Below, piece after piece: positions 45,242-53,002 of a stretch of 64,000 nt of DNA; the first letter of the stretch is position 1, and each line of letters begins with the position of its first letter. Origin of the DNA: Tichowtungia aerotolerans (GTDB lineage: Bacteria > Verrucomicrobiota > Kiritimatiellia > Kiritimatiellales > Tichowtungiaceae); assembly GCF_009905215.1 (NCBI RefSeq), contig NZ_CP047593.1:3538900-3602899 (forward strand), read 5' to 3'. The notes beneath the pieces are model-generated. The model worked only from the letters and a program-made list of their open reading frames with translations. It had not been told where the DNA came from and ran no database searches. The position numbers and the translations under genes were made by a program.

Positions 45242-46465
45242 ATGTCGATCTTGCCCAAAGCCGATTTTGAAAAAATCCGAAAAAGTTACCAGAATTCGTA
45301 TGACGCGGTTCTTTACGAAGTAGATCCTTTCGGAACCCGCAAAGGCACAACCGACACCATTACAAACCTCCCGCCACTGAAAAACGCACGGGCCCACGCT
45401 CTGGCAGAAAGCGTGCGCTGGGGCGAACCCTACACCTTTTTTATGATGCCGAACGTGATCAGCTGGATGATTCCGCTGGTCTGCGACGGCGAAGTGCGCG
45501 GCGGACTGGTCGGCGGCGAAGTGCTGAGCGATAACGACTCCTACGAACAGCTCGAAGCAATCAATCACCTGGCCGCAGCCGGGACGTTTCGCCCGGCTGC
45601 AGAAAAATACATTCAGGCTCTACCCGTATGGGAGCAGGAACAATCACAAAAGGCGGCAGAGTTTCTGTTTTCCCTGACCTGCTGTACGCTGAGCTGGAAT
45701 ATTTCCCTGCTGAGCGAAAACCGTAAAAAAGCACTGCGGCAACAGCAGATTGCTGAGGAAATCCATCGCCGCAAACAGGGATTCGGAAACCGCACCCTGA
45801 TGGATGATGAACGCACCCTGCTTTCGCTGATGAAAGCCGGCGACCAGAAAGGCGCACGGCGCGAACTGAACAAGACTCTCGGCGCCCTCTTTTCCCATAC
45901 GGCTGATATTCGACTGCTGAAAGCCCATGTCATCGAAATGATGGGATATCTCGTTCGAAACGCCATTGAAGACAGTCCGCAAATGAGCAGCCTGATTGAA
46001 AAGAACCATGACTGGATGGCTGCCATCATTGATGCCGACAACTTTGAAACTCTCTCCAATGTCGTGGCCGATTCGCTGGACGATTTCATGCGCAACATCT
46101 ACCTGCACGGGCAGAACCGCACCAACGAAACCGTCGCGCGGATTCTGGACTATCTCAGCGAAAACTTTCACGAAACGATCACGCTGGAAATGCTTGCAGT
46201 CGAAGTGGGCCTCAGTACATTCCGTATTTCACATCTGGTGAAAGAACAGACCGGAAAAACCGTCCTGCAGCACGTTCATCAACTGCGCGTACAGGAAGCC
46301 CAGCGTCTGCTGGAACAAAGCAATATGAGCTGCACGGACATCGCGTATGAATCCGGGTTCGGCGACCAGAGCTATTTCATCAAGCAGTTCCGGAAATGGA
46401 TGGGAATCACTCCGTCCCGTTACCGCAAACTCTACCACTCAAAAACCGGCAGTACAGATTCATAA
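45242..46465 (+). CDS. PocR-sensor AraC-family transcriptional regulator
   Basis: 407 aa. The N-terminal PocR-type ligand domain (about 5-130; NVISWMIPLVCDGEVRGGLVGGEV) precedes a helical linker. The C-terminal AraC double HTH spans about 300-402 (ITLEMLAVEVGLSTFRISHLVK and DIAYESGFGDQSYFIKQFRK, then PSRYRKLY). PocR domains bind small hydrocarbon-derived ligands. It is divergent from the corrinoid protein gene, so it probably activates the corrinoid/activator pair in response to a methylated or C3 compound. GGGATAAAT precedes the ATG. Confidence 0.92.
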   Translation: MSILPKADFEKIRKSYQNSYDAVLYEVDPFGTRKGTTDTITNLPPLKNARAHALAESVRWGEPYTFFMMPNVISWMIPLVCDGEVRGGLVGGEVLSDNDSYEQLEAINHLAAAGTFRPAAEKYIQALPVWEQEQSQKAAEFLFSLTCCTLSWNISLLSENRKKALRQQQIAEEIHRRKQGFGNRTLMDDERTLLSLMKAGDQKGARRELNKTLGALFSHTADIRLLKAHVIEMMGYLVRNAIEDSPQMSSLIEKNHDWMAAIIDADNFETLSNVVADSLDDFMRNIYLHGQNRTNETVARILDYLSENFHETITLEMLAVEVGLSTFRISHLVKEQTGKTVLQHVHQLRVQEAQRLLEQSNMSCTDIAYESGFGDQSYFIKQFRKWMGITPSRYRKLYHSKTGSTDS

Positions 46466-46503
46466 CTTTGCCGGGACAAAGAAACAGCGGTTTATTCCGC
46501 CGG

Positions 46504-47307
46504 CTATTTAATAAAACCCTCATCCAGAAGAAGCTGTTCAATCTCTTTTGCCTCTTCGGCGTTGGGATCAATGTTATTGATTCGAGTCAGAGTTTTTTTT
46601 GCTTCGTTCGTACGACCGGTTTCAACCTGCATGCGGGCCTGATCCGCCAGCTCCTGCAGCTCCTTTCCCTTCTGCTCTTTATTCAAGCGATACGGATCCG
46701 ACTTTTTGCCGTTCGTGGGAGAAGCCTGGGGCTTGGACTCGACCGTTTTCGCCGCAGGCGGTTTGCCTGCCGGTTTAGGGGCGGGTTTGGGAGTCGGCTT
46801 GGCCGCAGGCTTCTGCGCAGATTTAACATCGGGTTTCGCGTCCGGTTTTTCAGCGGGTTTTGGGGCAGGTTTCGCCGGAGAAGTCGTCTCGACTTTTTTC
46901 GGCTCTTCCCACAAAGTAAACACCGGCATTTCCAGCGGCATGCTGGCCTCTATGCTGCGGTCGATCGTATCAAGTCCCAGAAAAAGAACGGTGCTCTCCT
47001 TGTAACGTGCTTCGCCGCCGTTTCTACGGTACTGAAAAAGAAGTTTTCCGGTTTTCACATCAACCGCATAATAAGTGAATTCGCATGATGCGTTCAGCAT
47101 CTCGGTGATCTGAACAATACGGTCCTTCCGGCTCCGGTTGGTTCCCAGAACATCCAGCAGAACATACAGGGTGACCTCTTCACCTTTCGGCACAACAACC
47201 GCACCGTCGTGCCACAGCTTCATTTCCAGACAGGAACGAAAAAAAGCGGCATCCCGGTCGGTATTCGCATTCGAGGTATAAAACGTCATGTTCGGGCGAT
47301 AGCGCAC
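46504..47307 (-). CDS. C-terminal part of a frameshifted lipoprotein-like protein (Lys/Pro/Ala-rich)
   Basis: 267-aa open frame. It begins directly inside a beta-rich domain without signal peptide (NMTFYTSNANTDRDAAFF, VVVPKGEEVTLYVLLDVLG). A low-complexity Ala-Lys-Pro linker (about 130-195, repeats of KPxAKP type) and a TPR-like helical tail (LADQARMQVETGRTNEAKKTL) follow. The frame is open upstream of the apparent GTG start for about 20 codons. Restoring one base in a GGG run at about 47361-47363 joins it to the 99-aa lipoprotein frame. I read both as one gene split by a frameshift. Confidence 0.65.
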   Translation of the reverse strand: MRYRPNMTFYTSNANTDRDAAFFRSCLEMKLWHDGAVVVPKGEEVTLYVLLDVLGTNRSRKDRIVQITEMLNASCEFTYYAVDVKTGKLLFQYRRNGGEARYKESTVLFLGLDTIDRSIEASMPLEMPVFTLWEEPKKVETTSPAKPAPKPAEKPDAKPDVKSAQKPAAKPTPKPAPKPAGKPPAAKTVESKPQASPTNGKKSDPYRLNKEQKGKELQELADQARMQVETGRTNEAKKTLTRINNIDPNAEEAKEIEQLLLDEGFIK

Positions 47308-47357
47308 ATTGCCCCACGAATAAGTATCACGCAGTTCTCTTTTCCGAGTATTATATG

Positions 47358-47657
47358 CTACCCATCATAATCCGCGTCAGAATAACTGTAGGATGGAAGC
47401 AGCGTAATGTCCTGCAATCCGCCAAAGCTGGCATTTCCGCTTCCGTAGGTTGTGGTGAACTCATGCACAACGCGCACTTTTTTGCCGCGCAGTTCATCGC
47501 ACTGCATTTGCTCCAAGGCCTTATAAATCGATGCCGCAATCAGCCGCTGCTCTTCGTCAAACCGTTTGCCCCCGCCGTGACTCGGGATTCCCCGGAAACT
47601 GGTGCACCCGCTGACAAGCATCAGCCCAATCAAACCCACTGAAATATGCTTCTTCAT
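47358..47657 (-). CDS. N-terminal lipoprotein part of the frameshifted gene
   Basis: 99 aa. It has a signal with lipobox (LMLVSGC), then a helix (DEEQRLIAASIYKALEQM) and the start of a beta region (KVRVVHEFTTTYGSGNASFGGLQDITLL). It stops at TAG 47358, exactly where the downstream frame of the 267-aa product becomes open in another register. The pattern of a short exported N-terminus followed by an orphan domain supports one envelope lipoprotein of roughly 390 aa in the ancestor. The function is unknown. Confidence 0.65.
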   Translation of the reverse strand: MKKHISVGLIGLMLVSGCTSFRGIPSHGGGKRFDEEQRLIAASIYKALEQMQCDELRGKKVRVVHEFTTTYGSGNASFGGLQDITLLPSYSYSDADYDG

Positions 47658-47791
47658 GATCCCCCAGACAGCTTATCCAAAAAGAAAACATTCTACGGGA
47701 ATATAAACAAACAACACAACTTTAAAGCGCCCTCAGAAGATTGCGGGAGAAACCGTTACAAAACAGCAGGAAGCCTGAGGAACAAGCTCAC

Positions 47792-48553
47792 TCATGCGTA
47801 GCTGTGCAGAAGACTCCCAAGCTTCGGAAGCAGGTTGACCAGAAAAAATGTGGTCAACAGCGCCAGGAATGCCAGCAAATGCGCCCAGTCGGCATAGCGG
47901 GACCATTTGCTTTTGCGACCGTGAAAATAAACCAGATAGAGACTCCAGGTAATCAGGGACCATACCTCTTTGGCGTCCCAGCTCCAGTACTGACCCCAGG
48001 CATCTTCAGCCCAAAGCGCCCCGGAAAGCATCCCAAAGGTCATAAACGGAAACGCAACAAGCAGAATCTGGTAAACTGCGCGACGCAGCTCGCTGCGATC
48101 CCGGGAGCACCAAAGGCGAATCAGCATAATAAAAGCAACGGCGCACAGCGCGTAGCTGATCATGTAGGCAAGCACATGCGGCACAAACCAGTGAGACTGC
48201 AGTGCGGGCATCCGCTTCCAGCCGCCCTGTTTATCCATGAAAACTGCACCGATCGTCGGAAGCGCCGAGGCAAATGCAAAATACATGCCGGTCCAACCGA
48301 GCCGGTCGCGCAGCGTGAACAGAAAGTAAAGCGGCAGGAGACAGAGCGAAAGCACCACCTGCACCTGATACATATTTCCGAGAGGAATATCGTGAACAAT
48401 CAACCCGTTCAGCACCAGCACCGCCAGATTCACCAGCCATGCTCCCGACATCAGCAGTTTTCCTGTCCCTCCGCGCTTCAGGGCAAACAAAGCTCCGGAA
48501 ACAAGATATCCAAGCGCTGAAACAATCAGCAACGGCACCAGCAATGCACTCAT
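47792..48553 (-). CDS. ccsA: cytochrome c biogenesis protein CcsA/ResC-like
   Basis: About 253 aa with about eight transmembrane segments and the haem-handling WWD-type motif WGQYWSWDAKEVWSLITW, plus conserved His residues (SHWFVPHVLAY and YFHGRKSKW area). It moves haem across the membrane for covalent attachment to CxxCH apocytochromes in system II. The start at 48553 has GGGAGG upstream and an ATGA overlap with the ResB gene. It is next to the octaheme cytochrome and hemL genes. Confidence 0.9.
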   Translation of the reverse strand: MSALLVPLLIVSALGYLVSGALFALKRGGTGKLLMSGAWLVNLAVLVLNGLIVHDIPLGNMYQVQVVLSLCLLPLYFLFTLRDRLGWTGMYFAFASALPTIGAVFMDKQGGWKRMPALQSHWFVPHVLAYMISYALCAVAFIMLIRLWCSRDRSELRRAVYQILLVAFPFMTFGMLSGALWAEDAWGQYWSWDAKEVWSLITWSLYLVYFHGRKSKWSRYADWAHLLAFLALLTTFFLVNLLPKLGSLLHSYA

Positions 48554-49374
48554 GCGGCACCTCCCGTCTTCCGGAAACACAAAACAAAGGTTCCAATCAT
48601 GACAATCCAGATTCCGGCAATCACCGAGCCCCGTCCGGGATCGCGCCGCGCGGACAGCTGCACATAGCGCCGGGCGCGCTGATCGTAGCTCACAAGGTAA
48701 AACCGCCAGCCGTGATGATCGGCGGGGTGATTAATGCTCACCGGTATTTTTTCGCCGTCGATCAGCAACGTAACGCCATAATAGGACGGCGTCGGCGATC
48801 CGCGAAACAAAAAGGAGCCATCCGCGAATCGGTATCGCTCCACCCACTCTCCATTTTTCCGAAGGGTGGAAACCGGAAGCTGAACATCTCCTACCTGCAG
48901 TCTTTCCCGGCCTTTCGGATTCAACTCGCCGATCTTTTCAAAAGGCATCTGTCCCGGCAGAATCTCTTCCGGCGGCAACGGACGGTACAACGTATAAACC
49001 GGTGGATAAAACCAGACTTCAAAATCTTCGGCAGCAACATCGAAGCCGAAGTCAACCGTCGCGCCGTCCTGCGTCACCAGCCGGCCCTGAGGCCGCGGCG
49101 ACTGCAAAGACAACTGAAGCGATCCCTTCGTTCCGGCCACATAACCGACAAATGCGCCCGCCAGAATGATCACCACACCGAAATGAACCAGAATGAAACC
49201 CAGCGGACGGCGTTTAAAACAGCAGCGCACGCAAAGGCCGCTCAGCAATGCGAGCAGAAGAATCATCAGCGGCGAATAATAAACCGCCCGCGCACTCATC
49301 CCGTTTCCAACCGGGAGAACCCCGGCCAGCAGCAGCAGAATCACCGCACAGAAAATGACAATCCCAAACCTCAT
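48550..49374 (-). CDS. resB: cytochrome c biogenesis protein ResB/Ccs1-like
   Basis: 274 aa. Hydrophobic segments near the N-terminus (IVIFCAVILLLLAGVLP, LMILLLALLSGLCVRCC, VHFGVVIILAGAFVGYVAG) are followed by a large periplasmic beta-rich part (YYGVTLLIDGEKIPVSINHP) and a C-terminal transmembrane helix (VIAGIWIVMIGTFVLCF). This is the ResB architecture, though shorter than typical. ResB and CcsA form the system II haem lyase for c-type cytochromes. It is overlapped by ccsA (ATGA). Confidence 0.85.
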   Translation of the reverse strand: MRFGIVIFCAVILLLLAGVLPVGNGMSARAVYYSPLMILLLALLSGLCVRCCFKRRPLGFILVHFGVVIILAGAFVGYVAGTKGSLQLSLQSPRPQGRLVTQDGATVDFGFDVAAEDFEVWFYPPVYTLYRPLPPEEILPGQMPFEKIGELNPKGRERLQVGDVQLPVSTLRKNGEWVERYRFADGSFLFRGSPTPSYYGVTLLIDGEKIPVSINHPADHHGWRFYLVSYDQRARRYVQLSARRDPGRGSVIAGIWIVMIGTFVLCFRKTGGAA

Positions 49375-49438
49375 ACATCAGGCAAACTAACAGCAAACAG
49401 ACTCAAAAGGCATAAAAATATGATTGAACTTATCTAGT

Positions 49439-50710
49439 TTAAATATCCTGGACAGCAGAAATGAAGGCCTCGATATCGGCGTCCGTGTGGGCGGCGGAAA
49501 TGAAGGCGCACTCAAACTGTGACGGCGGAAGATAGAAACCGCGGTCGAGCATGGCATGAAAAAATGCGGCGTGAGCTTTCGTGTCGCAGGCTTTAGCCTC
49601 GGCCAGATTCCGGATCGGTCCTCTGCCGAAGAACGGCGTAAAGACGCCGCCGAGCTGAGATAGATAAAAATTATGCGCCCCAACGCAGTTGGTTTCCAAC
49701 CCTTGGAAACTTTCCGCCAGTTTTTTCCCAACATTGGAAATCTGGTCGTACGGGTTTTCTTCAACGAGCAACTCGACGGTTTTCATCCCGGCGGCAACGG
49801 CGACGGGATTGCCGCTGAGCGTTCCGGCCTGATAGACATCGCCAACCGGGGCGAGGCGCTGCATCACCTCTTTGCGCCCGCCGAGAGCGGCGAGCGGCAT
49901 GCCGCCGCCGATGATTTTGCCGAGCGTTGTCAGGTCGGACGTAATTCCGACCTGTTCGCCGTACGTGGTCGGCCCGAAACGGAAACCGGTGATAACTTCG
50001 TCAAAAATGAGCAGTGCGCCGCAGCGATCGGCTTCGGCGCGCAGGTGCTCGAGAAATCCGTCGACCGGAGGCACCAATCCCATATTTCCGGCGACCGGCT
50101 CGACAATGATAGCGGCAACTTCATCGCCGTACGCATCAATCAGGTCGCTGACAGCCTGTTTGTCGTTGTAGGCAGGCAGAAACACATCTCCCTCGTCCAC
50201 ATAAACGCCGGCTGACGAGGAAATGCCGCCGGTCAGCAGTCCGCTTCCGGCTCCGACGAGCAGTCCGTCGGAGTGCCCGTGGTAACCGCCGTCAAATTTG
50301 ATGATGCGACGACGACCGGTAAAGCCGCGTGCGAGGCGCAACGCGGTCATGACCGCTTCAGTTCCGGAATTGACGAGCCGCACCTGATCCATAACCGGAA
50401 CCAGCGAGCAGAGCAGTTCGGCGAATTCGACTTCGCGCGGCGTATTGATGCCAAAGGTCATGCCGTCACGGGCGGCCTTTGCGACGGCTTCGACCACTTC
50501 TTCGCGGGCGTGCCCCAGAATAAGCGGCCCCCATGAGCCGCAGAAATCGATCAGCTCACGACCATCGGCGGTTGTAATGCGCGGCCCGTGCCCTTTCACA
50601 ACATAAAGCGGGTCACCGCCCACGGCATTAAATGCCCGCACAGGGCTGTTCACTCCGCCGGGAATGACCTTCTGTGCACGGCTGAAATATCGGGCTGACT
50701 GACTGTTCAT
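49439..50710 (-). CDS. hemL: glutamate-1-semialdehyde 2,1-aminomutase
   Basis: 423 aa, normal length. PLP enzyme features are NSGTEAVMTALRLARGFTGR, GGYHGHSDGLL, LIFDEVITGFRFG and the PLP Lys in LTTLGKIIGGGMP. It makes 5-aminolevulinate for haem and corrinoid synthesis. The stop is followed by the resB-ccsA genes on the same strand, and the divergent neighbour is an octaheme cytochrome, so haem supply, attachment and user are clustered. AGGA lies 8 nt before the ATG. Two palindrome copies lie inside the gene. Confidence 0.97.
   Translation of the reverse strand: MNSQSARYFSRAQKVIPGGVNSPVRAFNAVGGDPLYVVKGHGPRITTADGRELIDFCGSWGPLILGHAREEVVEAVAKAARDGMTFGINTPREVEFAELLCSLVPVMDQVRLVNSGTEAVMTALRLARGFTGRRRIIKFDGGYHGHSDGLLVGAGSGLLTGGISSSAGVYVDEGDVFLPAYNDKQAVSDLIDAYGDEVAAIIVEPVAGNMGLVPPVDGFLEHLRAEADRCGALLIFDEVITGFRFGPTTYGEQVGITSDLTTLGKIIGGGMPLAALGGRKEVMQRLAPVGDVYQAGTLSGNPVAVAAGMKTVELLVEENPYDQISNVGKKLAESFQGLETNCVGAHNFYLSQLGGVFTPFFGRGPIRNLAEAKACDTKAHAAFFHAMLDRGFYLPPSQFECAFISAAHTDADIEAFISAVQDI
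49692..49740. repeat. phased pair of TTTCCAA-N3-TTGGAAA palindromes inside hemL
   Basis: GTTTCCAA-CCC-TTGGAAAC (49692-49710, perfect 8-bp arms) and TTTCCCA-ACA-TTGGAAA (49724-49740, one mismatch). Their centres are 31 bp apart, the same spacing as the pair at 17834-17882, although this pair is inside a conserved coding sequence. Confidence 0.85.
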
Positions 50711-50770
50711 TCTAAAATCCTGTTAACTAGACTAAATTCTTCTTCAATAACCACGGATCAGTAGCCTACC

Positions 50771-52996
50771 ATGCCATCATTCATGCAAAAACAAAGTTCC
50801 ATTTTTTTGATCGCTGCGGCAGGGCTGACATTGCTTTTCGGATGCAGCGAGACTGTACACAAGCGCGAATACAGCGGATCGTCGAGCTGTATGGAATGCC
50901 ACGAAAAGTTCTATAAACTGTGGGCGCCATCACACCACGCCAAGGCGCTTCAGCCGTGGTCGGCGGATCTGGCAGCCGCCCTGCCTCCTCAACCGGAGCC
51001 GATTGAGGCAGAAGGTCTCTTCTACATGACGCACATCACCCCCGAACGCGGGTGGATGAGTGACGATCAGGGCAAGGAATACAATATCAAATACGCGATG
51101 GGCGGCAAAAACTACTACAATTTCCTGACGCTCATGGACGACGGCCGCCTGCAGGTGCTGCCGGTTATTTATGATGTGCAGCATGACGAATGGAAAAACA
51201 CAACGCTCAGCATGCTGCGCCATTTTGAAGATGGGCAGCAGGACACGCCGGTCAGCTGGCGCGATTCCATGCTGACGTTTAACGCGGAGTGTTTCCGGTG
51301 TCACGTCAGTCAGAGCGAATCAAATTATGATCCGGAGACAGATACGTATGCCACCACATGGGAAGAGCCGGGCATCAGCTGCGAATCGTGTCACGGTCCG
51401 GCCTCCGAACATGTACGGGTCTGCAAAGAAGCTCCCACCAACAATCCACCGAAGAATCTGGAAATCATCAAATGGAACGAGATGTCCGTCGAACAGCAAA
51501 ACGCGTCCTGTGCCGGATGCCACACAAAAGGCGGGGCCATCACCGATGGATTTGAAACCCAAGACAACTATTGGGATCATTATGACCTCACCACCTTTGA
51601 ACACGCCGACTACTACCCGAACGGCCGCGACCTCGGGGAAAATTATACAATGGGCAGCTGGTGGCTCAGCCCCTGCGCGACCAAAGGCAATCTGAGCTGC
51701 ACATATTGCCACACATCCAGCGGCCGCTATAAATTCAAGGACAATCCCAACGAAGCCTGCCTGCCCTGCCATGAGAAACGCCGTCTGGACGCGGCCGAAC
51801 ACATGCACCATCCCAACGGCGGAGCCACCAAATGTACAGACTGCCATATGGCCATGCATTCGTTCGGCGGCATGAACCAGTCCGACCACTCGATGCGTCC
51901 ACCAATGCCCAACCTCAGCATCGCGGTCGGGTCACGCAATGCCTGCACCCTCTGCCACACCGACAAATCCAATGAATGGGCTCTGGAACATGTGCGCGAA
52001 TGGCATCCGACGTTTGACAAAGACACCGAGTTTGAAATGAAACGCGCCCTGCTCGTACAGGCATTGCGCGACGGCGACTGGGACCAGCTTCCCGCCGTAC
52101 TTGATTACATTAAAGATCCGGAATCCGATCCGCTCTTCACCACCTCGATGATCCGACTGCTTCCTCCAACCAACGATCCACAGCAGCACAGCATTCTTCG
52201 AGATCTGGCCACCGAAGCAAAACATCCGCTGGTGCGCTCTGCAGCCGCAGCCGCACTCGACGGAGACAATAATCCCGGCGACCGCCCGACGCTGCTGGCG
52301 GCCCTGTCCGATCCGATCCGCCTCGTTCGCGTCCGCGCCGCCGAGCGTCTTGCGGCAGTCCCCGAAAAAGAAATTCCGGAACCGGACCGTGATTCATTCA
52401 AAGCCGCCATGGAGGAAATGTGGACCGCCAACAATCTGCGACTCGACCACTGGGGCTCGCACTACAACGCCGCCAATATCCTGATGCGCCAGCAGCGTTA
52501 CCGCAAAGCCGCCGAAAAATATGATCGCGCTCACGAGCTGCGCGACGACATTGCACCTCCGCTCATCAATGGAGCGATGGCGTTCGCCAACCTCAATGAG
52601 CTTGAAGCAGCGGAAACCCGTCTGATCCAGGCAACCCGGCTGCCGGAACCGTCCCCGGAAGCCCACTTCAATCTGGGACTGCTCTATGCCGAACAGGGCA
52701 AAACCGATCAGGCAGAAACGCATCTGCGCAAAGCTTTTGAGCTTCAGCCGCAAAATGCTCAGGCCGCTTACAACCTGGCAATCCTGGTTTCGAACAAAAA
52801 TATGCCCGAAACCTTCCGGCTTCTGAGAGCCGCCATTGAAGCGGATCCGTACAATCCGCGCCATGTGGAAACCCTGGCGTATTACTACATGCAGACCCGC
52901 CAGCCCGATCTGGCAAAAAAGATCATCGAACAGGCCTTCGAGCGCGGGGTGACTTCTCCGGGCCTTCAAAGCATGTATGGACAAATCGGCCAATAA
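50771..52996 (+). CDS. octaheme c-type cytochrome with HEAT and TPR repeats (lipoprotein)
   Basis: 741 aa. A lipoprotein signal (LLFGC) is followed by eight CxxCH haem motifs: CMECH, CFRCH, CESCH, CAGCH, CTYCH, CLPCH, CTDCH and CTLCH, all before about residue 400. Then comes a HEAT-like helical part (LRDLATEAKHPLVRSAAAAAL) and a C-terminal TPR array (AHFNLGLLYAEQGKTDQAETHLRKA, AAYNLAIL). It is periplasmic and membrane-anchored and probably moves electrons in a respiratory or redox complex, with the TPR part recruiting a partner. It is divergent from hemL, next to resB-ccsA which would mature it. Confidence 0.92.
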   Translation: MPSFMQKQSSIFLIAAAGLTLLFGCSETVHKREYSGSSSCMECHEKFYKLWAPSHHAKALQPWSADLAAALPPQPEPIEAEGLFYMTHITPERGWMSDDQGKEYNIKYAMGGKNYYNFLTLMDDGRLQVLPVIYDVQHDEWKNTTLSMLRHFEDGQQDTPVSWRDSMLTFNAECFRCHVSQSESNYDPETDTYATTWEEPGISCESCHGPASEHVRVCKEAPTNNPPKNLEIIKWNEMSVEQQNASCAGCHTKGGAITDGFETQDNYWDHYDLTTFEHADYYPNGRDLGENYTMGSWWLSPCATKGNLSCTYCHTSSGRYKFKDNPNEACLPCHEKRRLDAAEHMHHPNGGATKCTDCHMAMHSFGGMNQSDHSMRPPMPNLSIAVGSRNACTLCHTDKSNEWALEHVREWHPTFDKDTEFEMKRALLVQALRDGDWDQLPAVLDYIKDPESDPLFTTSMIRLLPPTNDPQQHSILRDLATEAKHPLVRSAAAAALDGDNNPGDRPTLLAALSDPIRLVRVRAAERLAAVPEKEIPEPDRDSFKAAMEEMWTANNLRLDHWGSHYNAANILMRQQRYRKAAEKYDRAHELRDDIAPPLINGAMAFANLNELEAAETRLIQATRLPEPSPEAHFNLGLLYAEQGKTDQAETHLRKAFELQPQNAQAAYNLAILVSNKNMPETFRLLRAAIEADPYNPRHVETLAYYYMQTRQPDLAKKIIEQAFERGVTSPGLQSMYGQIGQ

Positions 52997-53002
52997 CGGC
53001 GG

